64,000 nucleotides of DNA from CABMKH01 sp040797625. GTDB taxonomy: Bacteria; Bacillota; Clostridia; Tissierellales; Tissierellaceae. The stretch is from contig JBQHQH010000003.1 of assembly GCA_052067355.1 (NCBI GenBank), positions 124,001-188,000 of the forward strand. The letters are read 5' to 3'. Made by a program: the position numbers and the translations under genes. This document shows, in pieces, positions 9,051 to 18,287 of the stretch. Under the pieces are notes generated by a model. The model ran no database searches. It was not told the origin of the DNA and was given only the letters and a program-made list of their open reading frames with translations. The stretch's first letter is position 1. Each line of letters begins with the position of its first letter.

Positions 9051-10229
9051 ATGATTACTGTTATTAAAAATGGAAAGATTATTACACCTTATAGAATTAT
9101 TGAAGATGCTACTCTTGTCATAAAAGATGGATATATCTTAGATGTTCATGAAAAATCTATGGAAATTGGTGGAGAAGGAGTAGACATCATAGATGCAAAT
9201 GGATTATATGTTTCTCCAGGATTTATAGATATCCATACCCATGGCGGTGGTGGGTTTGATTTTATGGATGGAAGATACGAGGATTTCATTGGAGGTGGAC
9301 TAGCTCATCTAAAACACGGAACTACTACTATAGTACCTACTACCCTCACTAGTTCACGTGAAGAGTTAATTCAAAATATTGAATCCTTTAAGAGTGCACA
9401 AAAAAATTCTAATGGACCTGAATTTCTAGGATTACATTTAGAAGGACCATATTTTAGCATGGAAATGAAAGGTGCTCAAGATCCTAGATATATTAAAAAT
9501 CCTGATTCCAATGAGTATTTAGAAATCCTTGATATTGGAGATGGAGCAATAATAAGATGGTCTGTTGCTCCTGAGTTAGATGGGGCTTTGCAACTAGGAG
9601 CTGAACTTAGAAAGAGAAATATATTACCTTCTATAGCTCATAGTGCAGCTGTTTATGAGGATGTATATAAAGCTTTTGAAAATGGATATACCCATGTTAC
9701 TCACTTCTATTCAGCAATGTCGATGTTAAAAAGGATCAATGGATATAGACATTTAGGAGTTGTAGAGAGTACGTATCTCATTGATGAAATGACAGTGGAG
9801 ATAATAGCAGATGGCTCTCATCTACCTCCTGAGCTAATACAGTTGATATATAAAATAAAAGGCAGCGACCGCATATGTTTAGTTACTGATTCTATGAGAG
9901 GTGCAGGAATGCCTGAAGGTGAGTATATACTAGGCAGTTTAAAAGATGGACAAAGAGTCATTGTAGAAGATAACGTAGCAAAATTACCAGATAGATCAGC
10001 TTTTGCAGGAAGTGTTGCAACTAGTGATATGTTAGTTAGAGTTATGTATAAAAATGTACAAGTTCCATTAACTGAAGCCATAAAGATGATAACGGTTACA
10101 CCAGCTAAAATAATGGGGATAGACAATAGAAAAGGAACGATATCAAAAGGGAAAGAAGCAGATTTAGTATTCTTTGATGAAGATATTAATGTAAAGAAAG
10201 TATTAGTTAAAGGTAAAACTATTGATTAG
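9051..10229 (+). CDS. nagA: N-acetylglucosamine-6-phosphate deacetylase
   Basis: Amidohydrolase that removes acetate from GlcNAc-6-P to feed NagB. The metal and catalytic motifs are present: DIHTHGGGGFDFMDG, GLHLEGPYF, IAHSAA, THVTHFYSAM and LVTDSMRGAG (catalytic Asp). The C-terminal GTISKGKEADLVFFDE is the usual amidohydrolase tail. Two segments drift from the common form (THFYSAM for THLFNAM, TDSMRGAG for TDAMxAAG), so a related acyl-amino-sugar phosphate is possible. The 392-aa length is normal, and the site is GGGGG. Confidence 0.88.
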   Translation: MITVIKNGKIITPYRIIEDATLVIKDGYILDVHEKSMEIGGEGVDIIDANGLYVSPGFIDIHTHGGGGFDFMDGRYEDFIGGGLAHLKHGTTTIVPTTLTSSREELIQNIESFKSAQKNSNGPEFLGLHLEGPYFSMEMKGAQDPRYIKNPDSNEYLEILDIGDGAIIRWSVAPELDGALQLGAELRKRNILPSIAHSAAVYEDVYKAFENGYTHVTHFYSAMSMLKRINGYRHLGVVESTYLIDEMTVEIIADGSHLPPELIQLIYKIKGSDRICLVTDSMRGAGMPEGEYILGSLKDGQRVIVEDNVAKLPDRSAFAGSVATSDMLVRVMYKNVQVPLTEAIKMITVTPAKIMGIDNRKGTISKGKEADLVFFDEDINVKKVLVKGKTID

Positions 10230-10309
10230 AAATTACGAGGGGGTGCATTAAGTATAATTGAGTAAAGTTTTACTTTTACCTACAAATAAATAAAGGGAGG
10301 ATTTTTAAT

Positions 10310-11812
10310 ATGCATGCTTTAGACTATTTAGCAATAACCCTGTTTTTCTTTATTATGGTTGGAATAGGATGGTATTCCAAAAATAAGGTTAAGGATTCAA
10401 CAGACTTTTTCTTAGGTGGCGGAAAAGTACCTTGGTGGTTATCGGGTATATCTCATCACGTATCTGGTTATAGTGGTGCAGTTTTCGTTGCATATGCAGG
10501 AATAGCTTATACGTATGGATTTACATTATATATCTTCTGGGCTGTAGGGATTTCAATTGCAGTATTTCTTGGTTCAATAACCATAATTCCAAGATGGCCT
10601 AGATTGAGGCAAAAATTAAATATTCAATCACCTACTGAATATATGCAGCTTAGATATGGGTTATCGGCTCAACAATTAACTGCTTGGTCTGGAGTTATAG
10701 TTAAATTATTGGATGTAGGAGCAAAGTGGGCATCAATAGGAATCTTATTGGCTGGATTTACAGGTTTACCTATATGGATTGGTATTTTAATTTCAGGGTT
10801 TGTATCTTTATTTTATGCTTCTATTGGTGGAATGTTTGCAGACTTGATGACAGATTTTGCACAGTTTATTGTACAAATTACAGGGGGATTGGTTCTTTTC
10901 TTTGCAGTTTTAAAACAGCTAGGCGGACCATCTGCTATCTTTACAATATGGAGTCAGTTGCCACCAGGTAACTCTAATTTCTTCAATGGACCATATACAC
11001 CATTATACGTTACCGCTATGTTGGTAATAAACTTTTTAAGTTATACAGGTGGAACTTGGAACTTAGCAGTTAAGTTTATAGCTACAAGTGAGAGCAAAGA
11101 TGCTAAACGTTCTGCTAGACTATCAGCAATATTATATTTCATATGGCCTTTAGTATTATTTTTTCCTATGTGGGCAGGACCTATATTATTTCCAGGAATG
11201 GAGAACCCTGCAAATGATCTCTATTCTACATTGACAACAACATTTTTACCGCCAGGATTAGTAGGATTAGTACTAGCAGCTATGTTTGCTAACACCATGT
11301 CTATGACAGTTTCAGATTCAAATACTATATCTGCTGTTATTACTAGAGATATATTGCCTGCCATATCAGAAAAATTTGAGAAACGTAAAGACTCTTTAGT
11401 TTTAGCTAGAACTACTACAGTAATTTTTATAGTATTGACAATATTGGTTGCGTTATTTAGAGATGTATTTGGTGATGTAGTAGGATTAATCTTAGGTTGG
11501 TTTGCAGCACTATTAGGCCCAACAGCAATACCGTTAATATGTGGCTTGTTCCCAAGATTTAAATATTCAGATAATAGAGCGGCAATTTTATCGACAATAG
11601 GAGGGTTTATGATCTTCATTGCTACTAAATATCTAGGTTTGGAAGTATCTCCAGCTTTAGGTCTGGTATTGCCAATACTTACATCTTTTATAATATATAC
11701 AGGATTAGGATTTATAAACAAAATGCTAAAGAAAGAAGTATCACAAGAAATAGAAGAATTATTGTTATATCTTGATACAGATGATGATATTTCCAAGAAG
11801 GAGATGATTTAA
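10310..11812 (+). CDS. Sodium:solute symporter (SSS family)
   Basis: Polytopic sodium-coupled carrier of 500 aa. The family fold is visible in GWYSKNKVKDSTDFFLGGGKVPWWLSG near the start and TDFAQFIVQITGG around residue 185. It has repeated long hydrophobic helices and a short charged tail. The ATG follows AAAGGGAGG. Its stop overlaps the epimerase start (TAATG), so the two are tightly coupled. Position between nagA and an AGE epimerase suggests uptake of ManNAc, sialic acid or a related acylated sugar, but the sequence does not fix the substrate. Confidence 0.88.
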   Translation: MHALDYLAITLFFFIMVGIGWYSKNKVKDSTDFFLGGGKVPWWLSGISHHVSGYSGAVFVAYAGIAYTYGFTLYIFWAVGISIAVFLGSITIIPRWPRLRQKLNIQSPTEYMQLRYGLSAQQLTAWSGVIVKLLDVGAKWASIGILLAGFTGLPIWIGILISGFVSLFYASIGGMFADLMTDFAQFIVQITGGLVLFFAVLKQLGGPSAIFTIWSQLPPGNSNFFNGPYTPLYVTAMLVINFLSYTGGTWNLAVKFIATSESKDAKRSARLSAILYFIWPLVLFFPMWAGPILFPGMENPANDLYSTLTTTFLPPGLVGLVLAAMFANTMSMTVSDSNTISAVITRDILPAISEKFEKRKDSLVLARTTTVIFIVLTILVALFRDVFGDVVGLILGWFAALLGPTAIPLICGLFPRFKYSDNRAAILSTIGGFMIFIATKYLGLEVSPALGLVLPILTSFIIYTGLGFINKMLKKEVSQEIEELLLYLDTDDDISKKEMI

Positions 11813-13092
11813 TGATATATAACAATTTTGAAGAATTAAATGAGTTCTATAGAAAAGAAATTGAAATGGATTTTTTCCCATTCTGGAAAAGGGCTTATGA
11901 TGGTGAATTTGGAGGAGTATATACATGTTTTAACAATCAAGGTACAGAACTCTCTTCAAAAGACAAATATACTTGGTCTCAAGGAAGATTTTTATGGCTT
12001 GTAAGTAATCTATATAGAATGGTTAGTGAAGGTAAGTTGAACTTAGATCTATCAGAGATAAGAGATATGGCAGATAAAACTTTTCAATTTCTTAAAGACA
12101 ATGTCTTTTTAGATGATTTTAAATGTGCATACGCTTTGACTCGAGAAGGAGATAAGATAGATTTTGATGGAAGAATGGATATTAGTATCTTTGCTGATAC
12201 TTTTGTCTTGATTGGCTTTAATGCATATGGTAGATTTTTAGGAAATAAAGAAGCATTAGAATATGCAAATAGGGTTTTAAATAGTATTATGGATAGGATA
12301 AACTCTAATGAATATATGACTGAACCATATCCAATAGACAAAGCGTTTAAATCTCATTCTATACCTATGATTTTATCTAACTGTCTTCAAGAATGTTTAG
12401 AAGCTAGCAGAGATACAGGATTTAGATATGATTTAAGACTAGAAGATTTATTGCAAGAGAAAATTGATGAAATACTTGACTACCATGTACAAGAGAATAA
12501 TACCATATGTGAGTTAAAAACAGAAATAGATGAGTATAAAGATACATTATTATACAATCATGTTAACCCTGGGCATACTATTGAGTGTTTATGGTTTTTA
12601 ATCCATGGTCTTGAATCCTTAGGTGGATATGATAATAGAATTGATAAGATAAAAGAGATATTTAATTCTACATTGGATATTGGAATGGATAAGGAATTTG
12701 GAGGACTATTAAGATTTGTAAATGGGAATAAGGGGTTAAAGCCAGAAGGAAGACTTATTGGGGACAAGTTTGAAGAGCTAATCAATGATACTTGGGACTA
12801 TAAGTTATGGTGGCCTCATTCTGAACTTCTCTATACATCACTTCTTCTTTATTTTAAAACTAAAGATAAGGACATGTTAGAAATATATGATGAAGCACAT
12901 AAATATGTATTTCACACCTTTCCAAACCCTGATAAAGAAATAGGAGAATGGATTCAAATTAGAGATAGGGAAGGAAGGCCTATTAATAAGGTAGTAGCCC
13001 TTCCTGTAAAAGATCCTTTTCATATACTTAGAAACTTTATGTTGATTCTAGACCTGCTCCATGAAAGGGGCGAGGAATATGAAGATATATAA
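11812..13092 (+). CDS. N-acylglucosamine 2-epimerase (AGE) family protein
   Basis: Predicted cytosolic sugar epimerase with an alpha/alpha-barrel, of the type that interconverts ManNAc and GlcNAc. Family-like segments include FPFWKRAYDGEFGGVYTCF, YTWSQGRFLWLVSNL, NHVNPGHTIECLWFL and DYKLWWPHSELLYT. The 426 aa are normal. Its ATG overlaps the symporter stop, and its tail overlaps the next gene by 14 bp. Cellobiose 2-epimerase or a mannose isomerase are alternatives within the superfamily; nagA/nagB nearby favour an acylated amino sugar. Confidence 0.85.
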   Translation: MIYNNFEELNEFYRKEIEMDFFPFWKRAYDGEFGGVYTCFNNQGTELSSKDKYTWSQGRFLWLVSNLYRMVSEGKLNLDLSEIRDMADKTFQFLKDNVFLDDFKCAYALTREGDKIDFDGRMDISIFADTFVLIGFNAYGRFLGNKEALEYANRVLNSIMDRINSNEYMTEPYPIDKAFKSHSIPMILSNCLQECLEASRDTGFRYDLRLEDLLQEKIDEILDYHVQENNTICELKTEIDEYKDTLLYNHVNPGHTIECLWFLIHGLESLGGYDNRIDKIKEIFNSTLDIGMDKEFGGLLRFVNGNKGLKPEGRLIGDKFEELINDTWDYKLWWPHSELLYTSLLLYFKTKDKDMLEIYDEAHKYVFHTFPNPDKEIGEWIQIRDREGRPINKVVALPVKDPFHILRNFMLILDLLHERGEEYEDI

Positions 13093-14359
13093 AGGTAAAA
13101 TTGATATAACTCCAAAAGAAAAGTTAAAGCTAGGAGGATTTGCCCATAGAGATGATAGATATATAGGAGTAAAAAACAATCTATATCTTAGGGGGTTAAT
13201 AATAGAAGTTGATAGTAGAAAAGTAGTTATATTTACTGCTGATATATTATTCTGGAGTAAAGAGATAGTAAAAGAACTTGGTAATATAATAGAAGAAAAA
13301 TATCATATTTGCAAGGAAGGCATAATATTTTCAGCTACACATAATCACAGTGGGCCTTTATTGCCAAAAGATATGTTACCTGAGCTTGGAGAATATAGCC
13401 AAACTTATTCACAGTTTTTAAAAGAGAAAGTTATACATCTATTAGATTCTATTTTCATGAATTCAATAGATGTATACGTCGAATATATTGAAGATAAAAT
13501 GTATTTTGGAGTCAATAGAAGATTAAAAGAAAATAGAAAAATATTGATGAAGGCGAACTTTCATGGAGAAATAGATAATACATGTAGTTTAATAAAATTT
13601 AAGAATGCAATATCTGGAAAAGTAGAATCAATTCTTATTAACTATGCACTACATGCCAATGTAACCGATGATAACTATGTAAACACTGACTATCCTGGAA
13701 TTATATGTGAGAATATAGAAGAAAAGTTTGAAGATAGTGTAGTCTTATTTTTACAAGGATTTTCAGGTAATATTAGACCAAAGCTTGTGATAGGAGAAGA
13801 ATTTTTTCGTGGAACTTTTGAAACAGTAGAAAATCTTGGAAATCAAATTAGCAACAAAATAATGCAAATTATCTCAAAAGATGGAGATATAGTCAAGCCT
13901 GAACTAGATAGCTATTCATTGAGAATAAAGATGCCAATGGATCTATCTGTTCAAAGAGAAAATGAACTTTTTCATGCAGAGAATAATGATTTTTTTCTTA
14001 GATGGCTTAAATTTATTAAAGAATATCCAGAGAAAGAATTAGATGGAATTTATCTCTATATCCAAGGTATTAAGTTGTCAAAGGATTTAATGGTGATCAC
14101 ATTAAATGGAGAAGTAGTTACTGAATATGCTATATATATAAAAGAAAGATATAAGAATATTAATTTTCTAACATTAGGTTGTTCTAATGGGATGATTGGA
14201 TATCTAGCTACGAAAGAACAGTTATTGGAAGGGGGTTATGAGTCAGAAGACTTTATTTACTATTTTGGATTACCAGGTAAATATTCTATAGAAATTGATA
14301 ACATTATAAAGGGGGCTATGATAGAATGTGTGGAAAGTCTAATGAAGGATGTGGTTTAG
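13079..14359 (+). CDS. Cytosolic neutral ceramidase-like hydrolase
   Basis: The 426-aa protein resembles the neutral/alkaline non-lysosomal ceramidase family (PF04734-like). It has FSATHNHSGP with His88 and His90 as likely zinc ligands, NYALHANVTDD...VNTDYPG, and FLQGFSGNIRP in place of the usual QGaaGDisP. There is no signal peptide, unlike true ceramidases, so it acts in the cytosol. The ATG at 13079 is preferred over 13061 because AAGGGG lies between them. It overlaps the epimerase by 14 bp. Bacterial members in sugar operons have no firmly known substrate; an amide of an amino sugar is a reasonable guess. Confidence 0.75.
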   Translation: MKIYKGKIDITPKEKLKLGGFAHRDDRYIGVKNNLYLRGLIIEVDSRKVVIFTADILFWSKEIVKELGNIIEEKYHICKEGIIFSATHNHSGPLLPKDMLPELGEYSQTYSQFLKEKVIHLLDSIFMNSIDVYVEYIEDKMYFGVNRRLKENRKILMKANFHGEIDNTCSLIKFKNAISGKVESILINYALHANVTDDNYVNTDYPGIICENIEEKFEDSVVLFLQGFSGNIRPKLVIGEEFFRGTFETVENLGNQISNKIMQIISKDGDIVKPELDSYSLRIKMPMDLSVQRENELFHAENNDFFLRWLKFIKEYPEKELDGIYLYIQGIKLSKDLMVITLNGEVVTEYAIYIKERYKNINFLTLGCSNGMIGYLATKEQLLEGGYESEDFIYYFGLPGKYSIEIDNIIKGAMIECVESLMKDVV

Positions 14360-15117
14360 TGAAAGTTGATATAATAGATATGTATTATGAGGCAGTAACT
14401 GGCCATATTAGAAAGATATATGAAGAAGAAAAAACTAAGATAAAAGAAGTAGCAAAAGTACTGTCAGAACATATAAAACAAGATAAATTAATCTATATAT
14501 GGGGACCAGGAGGACATTCCAATTTAGCTTCACAAGAAATATTTTTTAGAGCGGGAGGATTGATGCACGTTAGTGCTATATTAGATGGGGGGACGCTTCT
14601 CAGCAATGGTGCGTTGAGATCTATGGAGATTGAGAGGTTACCAGGATACGGAAAGATAGTAGTACGAGATAATAATATAGGTGAAGGTGATTTATTAATA
14701 ATTGCTAATGCATATGGAATTAATTCAGCCGTAATAGATTCGGCATTAGAAGCAAAGAGACTGGGGGCTACAACTATTGGAGTATCTTCTTTTATTCATG
14801 CCGAATCTACACCTTTAGATCATGTAGCAAGACATCCTTCTAAGAAAAATCTTCATGAAGTTGTAGATTATGCTTTAGATTGTAAGATTGAGGTTGGAGA
14901 TGCAGTGCTTAAAATAGAGGGATTAGAGCAAAAAGTTGGTGCTCTTTCAACTTTTGCCAATGCTTTTGTTTTAAATTCTTTAGTAGTTGAAACTATAAAT
15001 AACTTAGTTGAAGAAGGAATTAAACCTCCTATTTGGCAAAGTGGAAACTCAGATGGTGGAGATGATTGGAATAAACAATTTATGGAAAGGTTTAGAGGAA
15101 ATGTTAGATGGCTATAG
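14359..15117 (+). CDS. SIS-domain phosphosugar-binding protein (UPF0309-like)
   Basis: A 252-aa sugar isomerase (SIS) domain protein. The N-terminal helix precedes YIWGPGGHSNLASQEIFFRAGG, the phosphosugar loop, and later DLLIIANAYGINSAVID and GATTIGVSS form the second half of the fold. The C-terminal GNSDGGDDWNKQF matches the uncharacterised UPF0309 group as I recall it. I prefer the GTG at 14359, which overlaps the previous stop (TAGTG) and follows AAGGATG; an ATG at 14326 lacks a site. Likely an isomerase or lyase for a hexosamine phosphate; the exact reaction is unknown. Confidence 0.78.
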   Translation: MKVDIIDMYYEAVTGHIRKIYEEEKTKIKEVAKVLSEHIKQDKLIYIWGPGGHSNLASQEIFFRAGGLMHVSAILDGGTLLSNGALRSMEIERLPGYGKIVVRDNNIGEGDLLIIANAYGINSAVIDSALEAKRLGATTIGVSSFIHAESTPLDHVARHPSKKNLHEVVDYALDCKIEVGDAVLKIEGLEQKVGALSTFANAFVLNSLVVETINNLVEEGIKPPIWQSGNSDGGDDWNKQFMERFRGNVRWL

Positions 15118-15151
15118 GTTATTAAAATAAAATATAGATAATAGGAGGTAG

Positions 15152-16207
15152 ATGAATCTGAAATTATCATTTAGGTGGTATGGAGAAGAAGATCCAGTAA
15201 AGATAGAATATATTAAACAGATACCTAGCATGGATAGTATAGTGACTGCGATTTATGATGTACCAGTTGGTGAAGTGTGGAGTATGGAAAGTATAGAAAG
15301 ACTAAAAGCAACTGTTGAAAAAGCAGGTCTAAATTTTGATGTTATAGAAAGTGTTCCTGTACATGAAGATATAAAATTGGGACTTCCAAGCAGGGATAGA
15401 TATATTGAAAATTATAAGAAAAATATAGAGAATTTAGGTAAGGCAGGGGTAAAAGTTATATGTTATAATTTCATGCCAGTATTTGATTGGACAAGGTCTC
15501 AATTAGATAAGAAATTGGAAGATGGATCAACGGCTCTTGTATATTATAAAGAACAAATTGACAAGATGGATCCATTGAAAGGAGAATTATCATTACCAGG
15601 TTGGGATTCAAGTTATACTAAAGAAGACCTTGATGATCTATTTAACAAATATTCAAAGATCGATGAGGAAGGTCTTTGGGCTAATTTAGAGTATTTTTTA
15701 AAGGAGATAATACCAGTAGCTGAAACTAGTAATGTAAAGATGGCCATTCATCCAGATGATCCGCCATGGCCTATATTTGGATTGCCTAGGATTATTACAA
15801 CGGAGAATAATCTAGATAGATTTTTGAAACTTGTAGATAGTGAGTATAATGGATTGACACTATGTACTGGCTCTTTAGGAAGTGGTAGTTTTAATGATAT
15901 AGTTAGAATGGTAGACAAGTATTCGGCTCAAGGAAGAATACATTTTATACATGTAAGAAATATTAAATTGTTAGATGATGGGAGTTTTGAGGAAAGTGCT
16001 CATTATTCACCTTGTGGCTCTTTAAATATAGTTGAAATAATGAAAGCTCTTCATAGGAATAAATTTGATGGATATCTTCGTCCTGATCATGGTAGGATGA
16101 TCTGGGGTGAAACTGGTAAACCCGGATATGGATTGTATGATAGAGCTCTTGGTGCAATGTATATAGCAGGTATTTGGGAAACATTAGATAATGTATATAG
16201 GGGGTGA
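15152..16207 (+). CDS. uxuA: D-mannonate dehydratase (copy 2)
   Basis: Second mannonate dehydratase, 351 aa, giving 2-keto-3-deoxygluconate. It keeps the canonical loop IHPDDPPWPIFGLPR, LCTGSLGSG with Cys238, GRIHFIHVRN and RPDHGRMIWGE. The ATG follows AGGAGGT. The stop is 4 bp before the SDR gene, a tight pair. It is clearly paralogous to the copy at 3844 but lacks that copy's insert near residues 145-155, and it sits in a different operon with a different type of partner reductase. Confidence 0.93.
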   Translation: MNLKLSFRWYGEEDPVKIEYIKQIPSMDSIVTAIYDVPVGEVWSMESIERLKATVEKAGLNFDVIESVPVHEDIKLGLPSRDRYIENYKKNIENLGKAGVKVICYNFMPVFDWTRSQLDKKLEDGSTALVYYKEQIDKMDPLKGELSLPGWDSSYTKEDLDDLFNKYSKIDEEGLWANLEYFLKEIIPVAETSNVKMAIHPDDPPWPIFGLPRIITTENNLDRFLKLVDSEYNGLTLCTGSLGSGSFNDIVRMVDKYSAQGRIHFIHVRNIKLLDDGSFEESAHYSPCGSLNIVEIMKALHRNKFDGYLRPDHGRMIWGETGKPGYGLYDRALGAMYIAGIWETLDNVYRG

Positions 16208-16211
16208 GAGT

Positions 16212-17069
16212 ATGAGACTACCATTTAAAGTTGATTTGAATAATAAAGTAGCTGTAGTCACAGGAGGTACAGGTGTACTAGGAAGTCTATGGGTAGATGC
16301 TTTAGCTGCTTGTGGTGCTAAGGTTGCTATCTTGGGGAGAAATTTAGATAAAATAAATGAAAAGATAAAAGATGTAGAAGATAATGATGGTATTGCAATA
16401 GGAGTAGTGGCAGATGTACTAAGTAAAGAAAGTTTAGTAAAGGCTCATTTTGAGATTTTAGAAAAATTAGGTCCCTGTGATATTCTAATAAATGGAGCAG
16501 GAGGCAATCATCCTAAGGGCACTACAACGAAAGAGTATTTATACGAGGAAGATTTAAACAATGTTGATGAGGAAAATATGACATTATTTGATTTAGACGA
16601 AGATGGCATTAGATTTGTATTTGATTTAAATTTTTTAGGAACATTTTTGCCATCTCAGGAGTTTGCTAAAGATATGGTGGGTAGAGGAGGATGTACTATA
16701 ATAAATATATCATCTATGAATGCATATACTCCTTTGACTAAAATACCAGCTTATTCAGGTGCTAAAGCAGCTGTCTCTAATTTTACAGAATGGTTAGCTG
16801 TTCATCTATCTAAAGTGGGAATCAGGGTAAATGGAATTGCCCCAGGATTTTTCTTGACTAGTCAGAATGAGAATTTATTACTAAATAGTGATGGCTCCTA
16901 TACAGATAGGTCTAGAAAGATATTGAATAGTACTCCAATGGAAAGATTTGGTGAACCAGAAGAGTTAATAGGAACACTACTTTTTTTAATAAGTGAAGAA
17001 GCTTCTAGTTTTGTTAATGGTATAGTAATACCTGTAGATGGAGGATTCTCAGCTTATTCTGGAGTATAG
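16212..17069 (+). CDS. uxuB: SDR-family D-mannonate oxidoreductase
   Basis: Short-chain dehydrogenase of 285 aa. It has the TGGTGVLG nucleotide-binding motif, NGAGGN, the catalytic Ser in NISSMNAY and YSGAK with Tyr and Lys. The long insert after the NGAGG motif and the pairing with uxuA match the B. subtilis type of UxuB (YjmF), which reduces fructuronate to mannonate. I chose the ATG at 16212 because GGGGGTGAGAG stands before it; the upstream ATG at 16191 lies inside uxuA. It is not homologous to the UxuB at 4934. It is the last gene of the operon, with a terminator after it. Confidence 0.87.
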   Translation: MRLPFKVDLNNKVAVVTGGTGVLGSLWVDALAACGAKVAILGRNLDKINEKIKDVEDNDGIAIGVVADVLSKESLVKAHFEILEKLGPCDILINGAGGNHPKGTTTKEYLYEEDLNNVDEENMTLFDLDEDGIRFVFDLNFLGTFLPSQEFAKDMVGRGGCTIINISSMNAYTPLTKIPAYSGAKAAVSNFTEWLAVHLSKVGIRVNGIAPGFFLTSQNENLLLNSDGSYTDRSRKILNSTPMERFGEPEELIGTLLFLISEEASSFVNGIVIPVDGGFSAYSGV

Positions 17070-17088
17070 AAAGTTTTATATGATAGCT

Positions 17089-17134
17089 TCTATTTTGACA
17101 CAGACAAATTTTGACACTCCCACTTATATAAGTG
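17089..17134 (+). repeat. Dispersed intergenic repeat, copy C (partial)
   Basis: Resembles the right half of copy B (32531-32595); the last 27 bp match at 21 positions. It runs into a near-perfect 24-bp palindrome (17116-17139) centred on ACTTATATAAGT. Confidence 0.6.
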
Positions 17135-17171
17135 AGAGTAGGAGACCTATAGCTTAGAGATAAGTGCAACT

Positions 17172-17216
17172 AAATATCAGTTGGAGTATAAAACTCCGGC
17201 TGATATTTAATTTTTT
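17172..17216. terminator. Terminator between uxuB and the convergent lacI
   Basis: A 16-bp stem (17172-17187 with 17193-17208, two G-U pairs) has a 5-nt loop. It is followed by TTTTTT on the plus strand; an A-run on the other side is short. The lacI stop codon lies in the right arm, so the two convergent units share it. Confidence 0.88.
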
Positions 17217-18274
17217 GATTTTAGAAAAGAGGTAGACTTTCTAATAGAGAGACTTACATCTACAACATAGTCCTTTACTTTTTTTCCTTTTAGTAGATCT
17301 AACATCAAGTCTACTGATTTTGTCCCCACTTCTTTAGAATTTTGATTGATAGAAGTAATAGAGGGGCTTGATATAGGTGCTATTAGACTGTTATCATAAC
17401 CTATAACTGAAATATTATGAGGTACAGATATTCCTTGTTCCATTAAAAATTTTATGACACCAGATGCTACTAAATCATTAGGAGCCAATATACCTTCTAC
17501 ATCAATGGAAGTTGCAATTATTTCTTTAGCGACATCATAACCAGATTCATGACTATATCTAGTTACAAATACTAGAGATGGGTCATATGGTATTCCCTCT
17601 TCTTCAAGAGCTTTTAAGTATCCCCTAAATCTATCTAAGGTAGTATAAAAACCAGCTTCTGGTGATGATACCATTTTTAACATATCTATAGAATCACAAG
17701 GCGGGTCCCAAAATCCAGCTAGAAAACATATACGTTTTCTATTTAATCTAAGCATATACTTAGTTGCTATATAACCACCTTTAATATTATCCACATAGAC
17801 CTGAGGTTTGGAAGGTATTATGTCCCTTCGATAGGAGATAACGACAGGTATATTTTTAAAGTATTCTATTTCTTCAAAGACTTCATTTCTCGCAATAGGA
17901 CAATATATTAGCCCATCTAATACAGACCTTGATAAGTGCTCTAGTGATTTCTTTTCCTGCTCTATACTCCCATTAGAAGATGATATAATAATATTGTTAT
18001 TATTTTCTTGGGCGCGAGTTATTGCTCCAGCAGCAATACCTGTAAAAAACGGATTTGCAATATCAGGAAGGATAACACCTATAGTTCCTGTACGTTGACC
18101 TTTCATAAATCTAGCAGCAGCATTTGGTCTATAATTCAGTTTTTCTGTAGCTTTTAATACTGCTTTGGCTATGGGGGTATCTGCACTTATCTTTCCATTT
18201 ATAACTCTGGAAACAGTGGATACTGAAACATTAGCATGTTCAGCAACATCCTTCATGGTTACATCTTTTTTCAT
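17207..18274 (-). CDS. LacI-family regulator of the DASS/TTT divergon
   Basis: A 355-aa repressor. The helix-turn-helix is TMKDVAEHANVSVSTVSRVING, followed by a hinge (RPNAAARFMKG) and an effector domain with GVILPDIANPFFTGIAAG, VSVIGYDNSLIAPISSPSITSINQ. The ATG follows GGAGGAGTG. It is the second gene of a minus-strand operon, 13 bp after the DASS carrier, so it would be expressed from the carrier's promoter and probably represses itself. Two GAAATCGTTTGC sites between the carrier and the divergent TTT operon are the best candidate operators. The inducer is unknown. Confidence 0.92.
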   Translation of the reverse strand: MKKDVTMKDVAEHANVSVSTVSRVINGKISADTPIAKAVLKATEKLNYRPNAAARFMKGQRTGTIGVILPDIANPFFTGIAAGAITRAQENNNNIIISSSNGSIEQEKKSLEHLSRSVLDGLIYCPIARNEVFEEIEYFKNIPVVISYRRDIIPSKPQVYVDNIKGGYIATKYMLRLNRKRICFLAGFWDPPCDSIDMLKMVSSPEAGFYTTLDRFRGYLKALEEEGIPYDPSLVFVTRYSHESGYDVAKEIIATSIDVEGILAPNDLVASGVIKFLMEQGISVPHNISVIGYDNSLIAPISSPSITSINQNSKEVGTKSVDLMLDLLKGKKVKDYVVDVSLSIRKSTSFLKSKN

Positions 18275-18287
18275 AATTACACTCCTC

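Noticed and set aside
11221..11796. A 191-codon open frame antisense to the SSS symporter
   Set aside because: It is antisense to hydrophobic codons of a real gene, with no homology features or start signals.
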